Notes under the pieces: model-generated
Database searches by the model: none
What the model saw: the letters and a program-made list of their open reading frames with translations, nothing else
Told to the model about the DNA's origin: nothing
Assembly (NCBI RefSeq): GCF_035582795.1
Contig: NC_134373.1
Span: 26,010,501 to 26,074,500, forward strand
Direction of reading: 5' to 3'
DNA from: Mycteria americana
Lineage: Eukaryota > Chordata > Aves > Ciconiiformes > Ciconiidae
Length of the DNA: 64,000 nt
Program-made: the position numbers and the translations under genes
Shown here: piece after piece, positions 1-13,700 of the stretch
Layout of the letters: every line of letters starts with the position of its first letter
How positions within the stretch are numbered: position 1 is the stretch's first letter

Positions 1-1778
1 TGCCGCGTTGGGGGTGGGAGAGGGCGTGGGGGCTGAGACAGGGGTGGTTGACGCTGGGGAAACAGGGGAGATCTTGGAAGGCGACGGGGCCCGAGGCGGG
101 GGAGACATGTCCGTGGGGGGCACGGGGGAGCCCTGGGCGGGGGTGTCTGTGTGGGGCGAGGCGACAGTCCGAGGAGGGGTGAACATGAGCTCCGGGGGCA
201 CACAGACGGTGATGTCGGGTGGGAGCTCAGGGTCCGGCTGTGGGCCCTCCTTGCTGGGCGTGGGGGGCTGGAGGACCCCGGGGGGGACGTCTGCCTGCGC
301 CGCCCCATCTGCCTTCTGCACCACTCCCTTGTGCTTGCGGGGCGGCGTGGTGGGGGTGGCCCCCACGGCCGGTGGCTCCAGCTGCCCCACGGGCGTCTGG
401 GTCGACCGGCTGGAAGCCACCTTCTCGGGGACGGGGACAGCGATGTCCTTGGCTGGGGCAGCTCGGGCATCTGTGGGGAGCAAAGGGAGGTATGAGCCAG
501 GCACGGGTAAGCCAGGAGCGGGGTGCAAGCGGTACTCTGTTCCCCAAAGCCCTGGGGGGAAGATCCCCTATGACTCAAGGACCCCCAGAGCATCCCAGAG
601 GCCTCAGCCCCACAGCTGACCCCACAGCTGCCCCACGGGACAGGGCTCTCTCACCTGCTGCCTCGAGGTGCACCTTCCCTGAGGGGCTGCTGTAGGGCCC
701 CTGCCCGGCCTTGTTGACACAGGCCACCCGAAACTTGGCGGCACTCCCGGGGGGCAGCTCCGTCACGTTGAAGTAGCAGTCGGTGATGCCGGTGCTGACG
801 ATCTTCCACTCGTGCTCCCCTGCCGGCACGGGGGCAAGGTGAGGCAGGGGCAGACCAGGGGCAGCGGGCAGCCCCCTGTCCCCCACCCCTGACCCGGGAC
901 CCCGCCGAGCCCCAGGGGACAGCAAGGACATTGGGCACTTTTGTCCTGTCTTGGTGTCCCTGTGTGAGCCCATCCTTCTGGCTGTGGCTCCCGGGGGACG
1001 GGAGGCAGCCCCACGTACCGTCCAGCCTGCGCTCCAGCGTGTAGGTGCAGGGCGCTTTGCTCTCTGCAGGCTTCCACAGCACCAGCACCGTGTTCTTGTA
1101 CTTCTGGGGGATCTCCGGGGTGCCCGGCCGCCCAGGGAGCCCTGCGAGGGGACGGACAGGGTGCCAGGGGCAGGGCAGAGCTGCCACGGGGCGAGGACAG
1201 CACAACACATGGGCTTGGAGATGCTGGAGGTGCCCGGGCAAAACCAGCCTGTCCCCCCTTCACGAGTTCCAGTCTCTTGCGGATGCGGAGAGCGGAGCTC
1301 AAGTGACCTGCTCTGACTGGTCCCCAGCCCCGGGGCGCGTGCCTGGCACGTGCTCTCTCCCCTCGGGGCAGCGCCTCTGTCCCCCGAGATCCCCCCCCCC
1401 CACATCCTTACGTGCCACAGCCAGCGTGCAGGAGCTGATGGCCGTGCCCAGGGCGTTGGCGGCTGCGCACTCGTACAGCCCCGCGTCCTTCCTGGACACC
1501 TTGGCGATGGTGAGCATCTGCCGGCCATCCTTGCAGGAGACGACGTTCAGCGCGTTGTCCGGCTGCAGGGACCTCTTGTCTGCGGGGGGGAGCAGAGGAG
1601 AGGGATGCTACAATGCCCCCCCCCGCACTCGCCCACCGAGGCAGCGCAGGCAGCCCCCCACCTTTCATCCAGACGATCCTGGGGGTCGGGCTGCCGGCGG
1701 GCAGGCAGCAGAGGGTCAGCGCCTCACCCTCCAGCAGCACCTGGTCCTTCAGCTTGATGTGGAAAACGGGGGGGAAAT
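1..1778 (-). CDS. SPEG: SPEG exons 31-35: Ig9, FN3-2 and Pro-rich linker (continues off the window)
   Basis: Coding exons are 1662-1778, 1412-1579, 1019-1141, 655-819 and 1-470, the last open at the edge. Exons 31-32 form Ig9: [20 protein letters not shown], then [20 protein letters not shown] and [11 protein letters not shown]. Exons 33-34 form the second FN3 domain ([47 protein letters not shown]). Exon 35 is a Pro/Thr-rich linker ([23 protein letters not shown]). In mammals it precedes kinase 2, which must lie left of position 1. The reading frame is complete at position 1, which is the third base of a codon in this model. Confidence 0.9.
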
Positions 1779-4700
1779 CTGAAAGCAGAGCGGGGGTCAG
1801 GCTGGGGCAGCGATGGGCACCCGCCGTCCCGTCCCAGGGCTGCACCTACCCGACTCGCTGGGTGCGTGCGGCCGGCCGGCGGCCGGTCCCTCCTCCCGCA
1901 GCAGGCTGGAGGGGATGCTGGGCTGCGAGGCCACCTTCTCCTTCTTGCCCCGCGAGAGCCCCCAGCGCTCCCAGCGGGACCGCTTCTGGCTCTCACCCCC
2001 ACCTGCGGGCACCCGGGGCAGCTGAGACCGGGGCCGAGCCGCGGTGGCGGTGCCTGCCGCGCCCATGGCGGCTGGGCCACCGGGTGCCGGCGGGAGCCCC
2101 CCTCGCCGCTCACCTTTGGCCGAGGCGGAGGAGCGGGCGCTGCTCTCCGAGCACAGGGACTCGGAGGAGGGTGCGGGCGCCGGGGGGGGCCCTGGCCGCA
2201 GGCTCTCCCCCTCGGAGCTGGCACGGCGGAGCTCCCCGGGCCCCTCGCCCTCGGGCCGCTCGTCCGACAGGCTGCGCAGCCGCGCGGAGACCCGCTCCAC
2301 CGTGGCGCTGATCTTCCTCCGCATGGCCACCGCCGGCGACTCGCTCTCCCCGCCGGCCCCCGGCTCTGACTTGAGGCTCTCCGAGTCCCTCCGCTCCTTG
2401 GAGCCACCCAGGGCCAGGCTCCAGGAGAAGCGGCGCCCGCTGGATGGGGTCTCGCTGCCCCCGTCCTCCCCCCTGCTCTTCTTCCTCTCTGCAGGTGGGG
2501 TCCTCCTGAGGAGTACGGACATCCTCCGGAGGAAGCCCCTGTCTTTCTCCACCTCGTGCAGGTCCTGCACCGACTTGGACTTGGCTGCCAGCCCGGTGGG
2601 CCGGTCCCTGCGCAGCTCCAGGGGCACACCGGCCGGTGTGGGACGGTAGATGCCCTCATCGCGGGCCGGGGGGCCGGCCAGGTGCCGGTCCTCGGAGCGG
2701 GAGCGGGTGAGGAGCTTCAGCCCCCGGCTGAGCGATGACTCCCGGCCCCGCTTGAACTTGGCCTCGAAGACCTCCTCCGAGTCGATGTCCTGGATGAGCA
2801 GGGAGCTGGCGGAGCCGGCAGGCTGCACCTCCCTCCTTGATGCCGGTGCTGGTGCTGGCGCGGGGGGCTCGGCGGGGGTGGCCGGTGGGGGCCGGGAGGC
2901 TTCCTCGGTGGCTGGCTCCCCGCCTCGCACGGCTCCCATGGCTTGCATGACCTTGGCGTAGGAAGACGTTTTGGGGGCTTGGGTGCCGGGAGCCAGGGGC
3001 TGCGGTGGGGCAGGTGCTCCCGTCCTGGCAGCCCCCTCCCCGCTGGCTCCAGCGGCCTTGGTGGGCGTCTTTTCCTCCTGCCCTCCAGCTGTGGGCTTCT
3101 TCCCTGTGGTGGTGGTGGCCGTGCTGGCCCTGGGCTGGCCACGCTCCTCGGGGACGCGCCTCTTCCCCAGGGCAGCCTTGGCAGCGGGGGCTCGGGGGAT
3201 GGCGGTCTCCACCACGGGGGGGGTGGGTGGGCTGGGGGCGTCCGGCGACACTGGGGGCCGGGTGTCAGAGAGGGCCGAGAGCGATGGGGACTCCTTGAGC
3301 CGCTGGGCCTCCAGGCGGGCCACCGGGATCTCCAGGGGCGCGCCGGAGCGGCGGTGCCGGACGACGGGCTCGGCATCCCCGTGGCTGAAGGAGCTGCTCT
3401 TCTGCAGCTGGTGCTCAGCGGGGAGGAGGCGCAGCGACGTGGCCTCACTGGAGGCCGCCCGCACCAGCCGCGGCACTGCCGGCGCCGGCGGCTCCAACCG
3501 GGTCGGCCGCAGGACCTTCTTGTCGGGGCCGACCCCCAGGGTCTCCAGGAGGGGACCCCGCAGGCCGCTGACCTTGCCGTCCCCGGGGCCGCCCCGCAGC
3601 AGCCGCTGGCGCATCAGCTCCAGGCGCTGGGCGTGATCGTCCTCCCCCCAGGCCCCCTTCCGCCGCGGCAGCTCCATGGAGGCTGCCTTGGCCAGGGCTC
3701 GGCAGGGCTCCCGGCCCGCCTCGGCCCCCTCCTCGGTCCCTGGGGGCTGGTGGAGCAGCAGGGCGCTGTCAGCCGAGCCGCCCCTCTTCAGCTCTCCCCG
3801 CCGGGCGCTCCCCGGGGACTCCAGGCTGGAGCCCTTCCTCATGGCTTTGCGGGGGTATTCCGGCCGCTTCTGCGCTTCGGGGGCTTCTTCATCAGAGGAG
3901 CCGGGCGCCTCCGCCTCCACGCACGGCCGCCGCGGCCCGGCGCCCCTCGGCCGCTTCCCCAGGGCTACCCCGGGCTTTCCCGCACCCTGGCTCTGCCAGT
4001 CCATGGCAGAGACGTCCCCTGGTGCGACCCCCTCCAGCCGCGGCCCCTCGGATGGCCCAATGGCCTCGTCGTCCGTGGGGATCTCATTGAGCGACATGCG
4101 GGAGCCGGAGAACTCCACCTGGTGCGGCATGGGGATACAGGGCAGCTCGTCCAGGTCATCCGAGTCTGAGGAGGATGACAGCGCCGGCGACTCCTTGAGG
4201 TGCCGGGGCACAGCGATGGAGAGGTGGTTGGACGTGTCCTCCAGCAGCTCCGGGATCGGCCGCAGCACCATGTTGCACTTGTAGCTGATCTGCGAGCGCT
4301 GCAGCCGGCAGAGAGGGCTGGATCAGGCCCAGGCAGGCGGCATGGCATCATCCTGCCCGGGGCACGTCACCCCGTCCTGCCCAGCACACACCACCCCGTC
4401 CCGCCCAGCGCGCAGCTCTGCCTGCCCCCCTCCTGCCACAGCTCCTGCCTTCACCTGCCATTTCCGACGGGAGAGGAAGAGCTTTAGGTGGTCGGTGCTG
4501 ATGACCTTCCCCTTGGCCAGCGTCTGCAGGGCGAGGGGACAGCGGTGTCCCACGGAGCCTACAGCAGGCTCAGGGGAACCCCACTGCCGTTGGGCGCTGG
4601 GTCCCTGTCCAGGCTCACCTTGAACCAGGGATGCTCCAGGGTCTGCTCCGCATTGGGTCTCCTGTGAACCAACACCGCTGGGTGAGAACTGCCCGGGCTG

Positions 4701-7700
4701 GGGGGCTTTGGCCAGCGCGGGGAAGGGCAGGAGGGTCTGGCTGCCCGTGCTGCACCCTGGCAGGGCTGTGCAGCCAGCCTGCCCTCGGGCACCCTGATGC
4801 ACGGGGGTCCCCACCCTCCCTTGAGCACAAGGCGCACGCTGGAGGGGTGGGGGCCGGGGACCCCGTAGCACTCACAGCCTGTCATTGACCAGCACTTTGA
4901 TGACGAAGCCCTTGGCTTCCCGGGTGAGCCCCTGGAACATCCTCTCCTCGAAGGCCACGTTGTAGTTGCGGATGTTCATCAGCGTCGTCTTGTCGTTCTC
5001 CCCCACGAAGGGGGAGATCCCCGTCAGGCTGCCGAGGAGGGGACACTGTCATCGGGCCGGAAGGACATGGGGAACAGCATGGCAAGCACGGGGGACCAAG
5101 GACAGGACCCCGGACCCCAGCCCCGGTGCCATGGGGAGGGCAGAGGCAGGAGCAGCCAGGGAGGAGGCCGAGTCTGCAAGGAGCGATGTGCATGGCCGCA
5201 GCCCCAGCACTGCAACCAGCAAGGGGGCAGGACGGGGGTCCCTCCCGTGGGGGCCCGGCAGGGCACTTACCAGAGGTAGGCGATGACCCCCACGGGCCTG
5301 CGGAGAGGAGAGCGGTTACCGCACAGCACGAGCCCTCCAGGGCGCCCAGTCCCTCCCGGCACGGCGGGGAGCCCACCGTCCACCCCAGGGACGCCCTTAC
5401 CAGATGTCGGTGACGCTGGAGACGGGGCTCTGGTTGACGATCTCGGGGCCCACGAACTCGGGGGTACCATACTTGCAGTACTGTGGCTCCTCAGGCGTCA
5501 GCTCCTGCGCGTTGCCGAAGTCGCAGATCCGGACCTGCTCGCTGCTTGAATCCGCCATCAGGAGGTTTTCTGGCTACAGGACAGCGCGGGGCGGAGGGGA
5601 GCTTGGCAGGAGGCAGGGGTTCCCCCGGGGAAGGGATGTCCCCCGTCAGCAGGACCGAGCCCCCCGCAGCGCGGCAGGAGCCTGTCCGTGCAGGCGCGGG
5701 GCGGGAGGGAGCGGGAGAGCCCCGCACTCACTTTGATGTCCAGGTGCAGGACGCTGTGCTGGTGCAGGTAGCAGATCCCCTCCAGGACCTGCCGCATGTA
5801 GGACCGGACCTGCAAGAGAGCAGAGGGAGGGCGGGTGCCCCGAGCGTGGGTCGGCCCCACGCTGGCCCCGTGCAGAGGAGGGTGCGGGCCATAGCCTGCT
5901 ACGATGAGTGTTGCACGTCCCTGGGCTGGGACAGACCCCGGTGTCCCCAGGCTCCCTCCCTCCCCCATCGCTTTGCCCCCCCAGGTTTCACCCACCTCGG
6001 ACTCGCACACCGAGGGCTTCCTCGCCATCCTGTCCAGTAGCTCTTCCTTGGCGCAGCTGGCCCCCGGTCAAGGAACACAGAAACTCCGTGCCCTGCTGCA
6101 CCCTGCACCCTCCTGGGCACCCAGCTCCTCTGCACCCACTCTGCCCACCCGTCCTCCCCAAAAGCCTCCCCTCCCCTCCCCAAAAGCAGCGCCCGGAGGA
6201 TACAGCTCCATGACCATGATGACGGCATTCTTCTTCTCGAAGGCATCGTGGAAGAAGACAATGCGCTCGTGGTCCAGCTGCGAGAGGATGTGCAGCTCCC
6301 GGCGCGCCGACTGCTTGGCCTTGGTCCTCCCGGGGACAAACTTGGCGGCAAAATCCAGCCGGCTGCTCTTCTCCGTCACCCTCCGCAGGTAGGAGAAAGC
6401 CCCCCTGCAATGCGGTGATGGGAGCAGGGGGGGATAAGAAGGTGGGGGAGCAGGAGACCTCCCCTTCCCTGGGCAGCTGGGGCAGGTGCCCGCTCCACAG
6501 GGAGCTGCCTGCAGCCCCAGCAGCCCTCCAGGACCATCCACGGAGAGACCTCAGGCCTGGCTTTGCTCTGCCGCCCCGGCTCCCCGCCCTGAGCCAGCAC
6601 CGGGGCATCCAACAAAGGCTGAGAGCAGCCCCAGCACATCGGGATCTGGTGTACCGTGGAGCTCAGAAAGTCCCGAGGGACGGAGCCCCGGGGTGCAGCC
6701 TGGCTCCAGCACCCCTGTCCCTGCGGTACCCGGGGTGCCCTGCTGCCCACCGGCCCAGCGGCCCCATACCTCCCGATCTCCTCGTGCACGTCGTAGTAGT
6801 CGGTAAGGCGTCGCGCCTTGTGCAGTGCCTCCTCCTCCATGGTGGCATCGGCAGCGGGCTGGGCTGGGGGAAGAGAAGGCGCTGGCGGGGGGCAAGCCAG
6901 GCACCCAGGCTCTGCCCCCCAGGGCTGGGGGGCCGGCCGGCCGTACCTGCCCGCACCACCAGCTCCGCCTTGCAGGAGACCTCCCCAGCCAGGTTCTTGG
7001 CCGTGCAGGTGTAGACGCCGCTGTCGGGCTCGGCAGCGCCCAGTACCACCAGCGAGCACTCGTTGTCCTCGTACACGAAGCTCAGGTGGCTGCTCTCCTC
7101 CAGCAGCTCCCCGTCCTGGGGGTGGCAGGGGCGTCAGGGGGGTCCCGTCCCATCCCATCCCCAACCAGCTCCCACCACCCTTTCCCCGCAGATGGGTCAT
7201 GCGGCACATCCTGCATCACCGGGGGTGAACACCACCCCAAAGCCCCAACACAGCGACCCAGGTGAGGCAGTGGAGGATGTGGGTCTGGGGGGCCTGTGGG
7301 TCAGGAAGGGGGTGGGGGGATCCTAGCCCACCTTGTACCACATGATGTCCGGCAGCGGTTTCCCCTCCACCACGACGGCGAAGCGCGGTGTCTCCCCTTC
7401 CTGGGCATCGATGTCCTCCATGATGGACTCAAAGCGCGGTGCCTCTGCCGAGAGACGGGGCATGGGGCACCACGGGGCAGTGCCATCCCCTGCCACTGGC
7501 ACGGGGTGTATGGCTGTGGGGCGCTGCGAGGAAGTGTCAGCCCATGGTATAGGGGCATGGAGGGCCATGGGGCAGTGCATTGGCACATGGGAGCGGGACA
7601 CTACGGGGCAGGGCACCAATGGCATGTGCCTGCAGCACCGTGGGGCAGTCACCCATTGGTGTGGGGCACCATGGGGCAGTGCCACTCATGGCACATGGGC

Positions 7701-10700
7701 ATGGGGCACTGTGGGGTTGCATCTCCCCGTTACATATGGATGTGGGTACCGTAGGGCAGTGCCACCCGTGACAGCTCTGTGGGGCATTGTGGAGGTGTCC
7801 CCCATGGCTCTTGGCCATAGGGCACCGTGGGGCAGTGCCACCCCATTATACACAGGTATGGGACACCCTGCAGCAGTGCCACCCATGGCACGTGGCTGAG
7901 GGATACCATGGGGCAGTGCCACGCCATGGTCATGGAGCACATGGGACATTCTCCCCAAGTCAGATATGGGTATAGGACAGCAGGCAGCAGCATCAACACA
8001 CGGTTCATGGGTTTTCAGCTCCATGGGGCATTGCCACCCTACAGAGCAGCATCCCCATGGCATACGAGTATGGAGCACCGAGAGGCAGTGCCATGCTATG
8101 GGGCAGTGCCCCCATGGCACGTGGGCATGGGGCACCATGGAGCAGTTGCAGGGGCAATGCCCCCCACCACGGCACACGGGCTTGGAGCACCGTAGGGCGA
8201 TGCCACCCCCCGGCAGAGGGGCACGGCCCCTCGGCGCGGGGGCACCTACCTGCGAGGCGGAGGTGGAGGGTGCAGCGGGCAGTGCCGTGGCGGTTGCTCA
8301 CCTCGCAGGCCAGCGGCCCCGCAGCCCCCCGGCCCACGTGCAGCAGCCGCAGGCAGTGCTGGTCATCGTCCGGCATCGTCACCTCGCACGTGCCCTCCTG
8401 CTCCCCCAGCACCTGCCCGCCCCTGTGGGCACACCAGCTGCCACATCACAGCTCCACGGGCAGCCCCAGACCCACTGCCCCATGGATAGCTCCCACCCCA
8501 CAGCCCCATGGCCACCGCCTGACCCACAGACAGCCCCAGCTCCAGCTCCCACGCCGCAGCCCCCACAAACAGCTCGCACCCCATTGCTAGCTCTGTCTCC
8601 TGAACGGCTCTCAAGCCTTAGCACCCCACAGACAGCACCCCCCCCAAAAAAGCCCCCCCCCCCATGCAGCTCTGCACAGCCTTGGACATCACCCTCGTGC
8701 GCACGCCCACCTCAGCCCCAGGGAAGGACCCCCCACCCACCGCCGGCTGCATGGGGAGCTGGTGTGGGAGCCCCTCTTCGTACAGCCTGTGGGGTGATGC
8801 TGGGCATGGGGCAGGCAACGGGCGCGGCGCCATGTCCTACCTCTTCCAGGTGACAGTGGCCTCCACGTGGTTGATGGTGACGGTGATGGAGGCTGGCTGA
8901 CCCTCCACCACGTACACCACATCTGGCTTGTCCAGGATGACCGGGGCCTCTTCCAGGTAGGGACCTGCCACACGCATCATCACCACCACGTCCGGACCCC
9001 ACGTCGCCCAGCCCTGGCCAGCTTACCACCGCACCAGGGACAGAGACCCCTCCAGCCCAGCCACCTGTCCCCTCCCCACTGCCCCTCTCACCCCGGTCCA
9101 GGAGCTGCACAGGCCCCACAGGCGGGGAGGGCTTGCTGTTGGTCTTGGGGGTGGCGGTGATGACACGGAAGAGGTACTGGGCACCCTTGGTCAGCCCGTG
9201 CACCGTGTAGGTGGTGTCCCGTACGCCGGCCACCAGCACCAGCCACTGCGTCGTGCCCAGCACTTGCATTTGCACCACGTAGGTCACTGAGTTGGGGTCT
9301 GCAGGGGGACAGGGTCGGTGCAGAGCCCCTGGCATCGGGCTGGCCCGTGCGCCCCATCACGGCATTGCCCACCCCCTGCCCACCTCCTGCCCAGCCCCTG
9401 CCCAGCCCCAGCCCCCTCACCTATGGCGGTGTCCAGCCACTTGGGCTTGTTCCAGGTCAGCGTGATGGCTCTGCCGGTCACTGAGGCCACGGTCGGGGGC
9501 CCGTCCGGGGGCGTCGGCACCACGTCTGCGTGGGGAGGTGGGCAGGTGTGTGAGCATGGCCACCGCCACAGCTCCTCGGGGCGTCTGCCTTACGCCCTGG
9601 GAGACGCGGGCTGGAGGGGATGGCTGGGGCCAGGACCCTCACTGGTTCCCCGGTGGGGGCTCAGCGCGGCAGCCCCTGGGGGGCTGGTGCTGCCAGAAAG
9701 TCCCATGTGGGAGCTGGGGATCCAGGAGTGGGTCCTGACCCCGCAAGGCAAGGACTGCACAGCTGACCCTGCTTTTAAGTCGGATTAGAGACCTCCTGAG
9801 GTCCCCTCCAACCCGAACTGCCCTGTGATCCTATCACCCTAGGACCCCGCTACAGGGCCACCCACCCCCAGCCCCAGGGCACAGCCTGGCAGGGCGGCAG
9901 CAAGTGGCCGCATGTCCCAGTGGTGCCCGCTGCTGCTTACCGGTGACATAGAGGTGTGCGTAGCACGTGGCTTTCCCCACTTTGTTGGCGATGACGCTTT
10001 TATAGACGCCAGCATGCGCGTGGCTGACGGCCGTGAACACCAGGCGATGGACATCCTTATCTGGGGGGGAACAGGGGGACACAGGTAAGTCCCCGCCAGC
10101 CAAGCGGCACAGAGCTCCCCTCCCTGCCTCACAGGGCATGAAGGTCTGGGGGGTGATGTCTCCTCTCGGGGTGTCCCCCCTTCCTCCACCCTGGGCAGAG
10201 GGACCCCAAGGGGGCAGGGAGGGCAGCGGGGAGCCCTACACTGCATCATCTTGCGGTCATCGGTGCTGTCGATGCGGGAGCCATTGTGGAACCAGGTGAT
10301 GGAGGGGTAGGGCAGCCCGGCCACCTGGCACTCCAGCACGGCCTCCTTCGACTCCACCACGTCCAGGTTGTGCAGCGGCTTCAGGAAATCGGGCATGGTG
10401 AAACATTCTGCCTCCGTCTCCGCCTGCTCCGGCTCCTCCGGGATGGACGGCATCTTCTCCAGCTTGGAGCTGCAAGAGTCCGCACATGCTTGCGGCAGGA
10501 GCACGGTGCCCCCAGCCCAGCCCCGACTCCAGGCTTTGCACAAGCCTATTGTCCCCAAAATCCCAGGGGGGAGCAAGCAGGGAGGATGCAGATCCGGGAG
10601 ACCCCTGACTCTTACATCTGGGAGGCGGCAGACGGCCGCGGCTCCTCCACGTAGAGCTCGGCAGAACACTCCACGTGGCCGTGGGCATTCCTGGCAGTCA

Positions 10701-13700
10701 CCACGTACTGCCCCTCGTCCTCGCTGCCCACGTGAACGATGACCAGCGAGTGCAGCCCCCTGTCCCGCTGAATCCGCACATTCTCTCCCTCCTGCACTGG
10801 CTGGCCTGCACAGAGAAACACACCAGCATCAGCATCAGCACCCCTCCCAGCCCCGGCTGGGCACGAGCCCTTGGGTGCAGCCCCCAAGGGGATGGGGAGA
10901 GGTCTCCCTGCAGGGCCCTGGGCAAGCTCTCTGGGCTTGGGGGTTACCAAAATGGGTCCAGGTGACCACCGGGGGGGGAGTCCCGCTGATCATGCAGTCG
11001 AAACGCGCCGTCCGCCCTTCCACCACGTCCACATCCTCCAGCTTGCGGGTGAAGAGCGGCTGCACGGAGGGCTGCACTGTCAGCCGGGCGCTGCAGGTCA
11101 GCTCGTCTGCAAGGAGAGGGGGTAGAGGTGAGCCCTGCACGGCACGCGTGTGTGCAGGGCAGGAGGCAGCCTGCGACTGCCCCGGCTGCAGCCCCAGCAG
11201 CCAACATGGCTGTAGCTGAGCGTACCCCATGCCTGGCGGGGGCTGAGCCCGGGGGTGCTGGGTGCCAGGCTCTGTCCCTGCATGGGGCAGGGACAAGGGT
11301 GTGCAAGGTCCCTGTGCCCAAGGCCGGGGCTCTGCTGGCAGCGGGATGCCTCTTTCCTCCCTTCACAGCAGTTCAGATGCCAGCAGCAAGGTGGGGCGGG
11401 AGGATGCCCTGTCCTCCCCGTAGGGCAGGGGGCCGCAGCTGGCCCTTGGGGACAGGGCGGTGATGCTGAAGCAGGCAACGCCAGCACCTGCAGCACCCGG
11501 GGGCAGCATGGGGACGGGCACAGGCTGGATGCTCCAGATGAGGGGGTTTGCGGCAGGGACCGCTTTGCAATGATGGTGTCATCGCCCACCCCGGGCAGGG
11601 ATTGACACCCTGGTCAGGCACAGCCTCACCTCCCTGCACCCAAAACTGCTGCTGCCCTCAAATCCCCGCAGGCATACATCCTCCTCCATGGAGGGATGCA
11701 CGGGCACCAGCCGCAGGGTGCTGGCGATGCCACTGCCCCCTGCACCCACCGCAGCCTGGGTTACTGCTGAGGGTCTGCCCAGGCAGGCTGGGGAATGGGA
11801 AAGGGACCCTTGTCCCTGCCCCGCTGCGGGGGACGGAGGCTGTGTGCAGCATGCACAGGCACAGGGGGGTGTCGGAGCCATGGGACAGAGGCCGGGTCCT
11901 GCTGCTCTTCCCGCGATGGCTCGGTGGGAGAGGGTGGGTGGCCCTGACTCCCCTGCCCGTTGCCCCTGCCACCTCCCAGGCCAGCAGAGACAGGTCGGTA
12001 CCGGAGCCAGGTGCCTGGAGGCTCTGGAGCCAGGGAACAGGGACAGTTGGGCTCCAGGGCTGCTCCCCCATGTTTCTGGGAGCTGCATGCATGCCGGCGG
12101 AGGAGCTGAGTGGGATGGGACAGGGCTGCAGGCCTCAGGGTGCTGGAGCCCAAGGACTGATGCACACCAGGTTTCCCAGCCGGGGAAAGCTCCCCAGCTC
12201 CTGGAGCACCAACCACTCCCTGTCCCCCTGGCCCCCACCTCCAGCACTCACAGCTACATCCTGGGGGGACCAGAGCCCCAAACCCAGGGGCAAGGGGGGC
12301 TGCCCACCCCCAGCACCCCCCTAGGGCCAAGCCCCGAGCGAGACCCCCCCCAGGGAGCTGCGTGACCGCCGCTTACCTTTGGCAGTGCTGAGCTTGCAGG
12401 TGTAGATCCCGCTGTCGTCCTCGTGCACGGAGGTGAGCAGCAGCTTGCACTTGCGCCCGTCAAAATGCATCTTGCATTTGAGCAGGGCGGGCTGGAGCAG
12501 CCGGCCCCGGGACAGCCAGTCCACGTCCATGTCTGGCGGGCCAGCCACCAGGCACTCAAAGAGTGCCAGCTCCCCCGCCCCGACCACCACGTCCTGCAGG
12601 GGAACCACGATGGCCAGGGACTGGCACTCGGGGCGAGCTGCCCGGGAAGGGGGGAGAGAGAGAAAGAGAGAGAGACGCGTCTCAGCAACTGAAAAGCAAC
12701 CATGAGGGGTGGCGGGGATGGAGGGGGGAACGTGCGGGGCAAGGGGGCATGCGGGGAGGGGGCCTGGCGTGGCGGGCAGGGAGTGCAGCGGGGAAGGGCG
12801 GGGTGGGGGGCGAGATGTGGAAAGCGGAGCTGAGCCGGGGAGGGGGCCGGGGGTGAGAGGAGGTGTCCGTGCCAGGAACACACCACACAGCGCTTTACCA
12901 AACAGATTTTATTAGAGCTACAAAAAAAGGGTCACGGCCTCGCAGCCCACCCCCCCGCCAAGCCCCCTCCCCGGGGAGAAGAGACCCGGAGCCAGGGGGT
13001 GCTCCGGGCGGACCCCGAGCCCTGGGGCTGCGAGGGACATCTCGCGGTGGCCAGGCCAGTGCCTGGGTGGCCACTGTGAAGCCAAAGGGGCCGATGCTCT
13101 CCCTCCCCGCTGTAGCTGGGGCAGGGTGCTCCCCTGGGGGGGTCCCCAGGGTCTCCTGTCCCCCATGCTCTGAGGTGACCGTTGCAGAGCTGCCACTGTG
13201 CCGCAGCCCCTTCTCTACAGCCCCGGCCGGCACGGTGACGACCGTGGGACGACCGTGGGCTCAGCTCCCTGCTCCCCTTCCCTGGGCAGCAAGGAGAGGA
13301 GCGGCAGAACACGCAGACAGGGACAAATGGACGGAGCAAGAGACAAGACAGCATCATACGGCCGCCCTGGCCCGGCTGAGGGGGTGCCTGGCACTCCCCT
13401 GCCGCTCCCCCCGCCCCGCCTCAGTTACGCCTGCCCCGGCCATCCGGCGAGCCCCTGCCCGCAGTCGAGGGCCCGCGCGTCCCCGCGGTGCATCCAGGAC
13501 GAGGTGGCGGATGGAGCAGAAGGTAATAACACAAGGTGAGGTCCACTGCCTAAGAGGTGTCCAACTAAGAGCCCCGCGGCCACGGCTCTGAGAGATGCAC
13601 CCCCTTATCGTACTCCCCCTGCGTACAGACAAAAACCGCAGTCAGCAAGCAGAAGGGTTAGTGCAGCAGCGACGGGGCCGGCATGCACACACGCACACGC

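Noticed and set aside
2943-4169. 408-residue plus-strand frame opposite SPEG exon 30
   Set aside because: It is a GC-driven antisense shadow of a coding exon, with no domain, splice context or promoter of its own.
7333-8195. Repetitive plus- and minus-strand peptides rich in His, Met, Gly and Trp
   Set aside because: They are translations of the intronic minisatellite and do not represent a protein.
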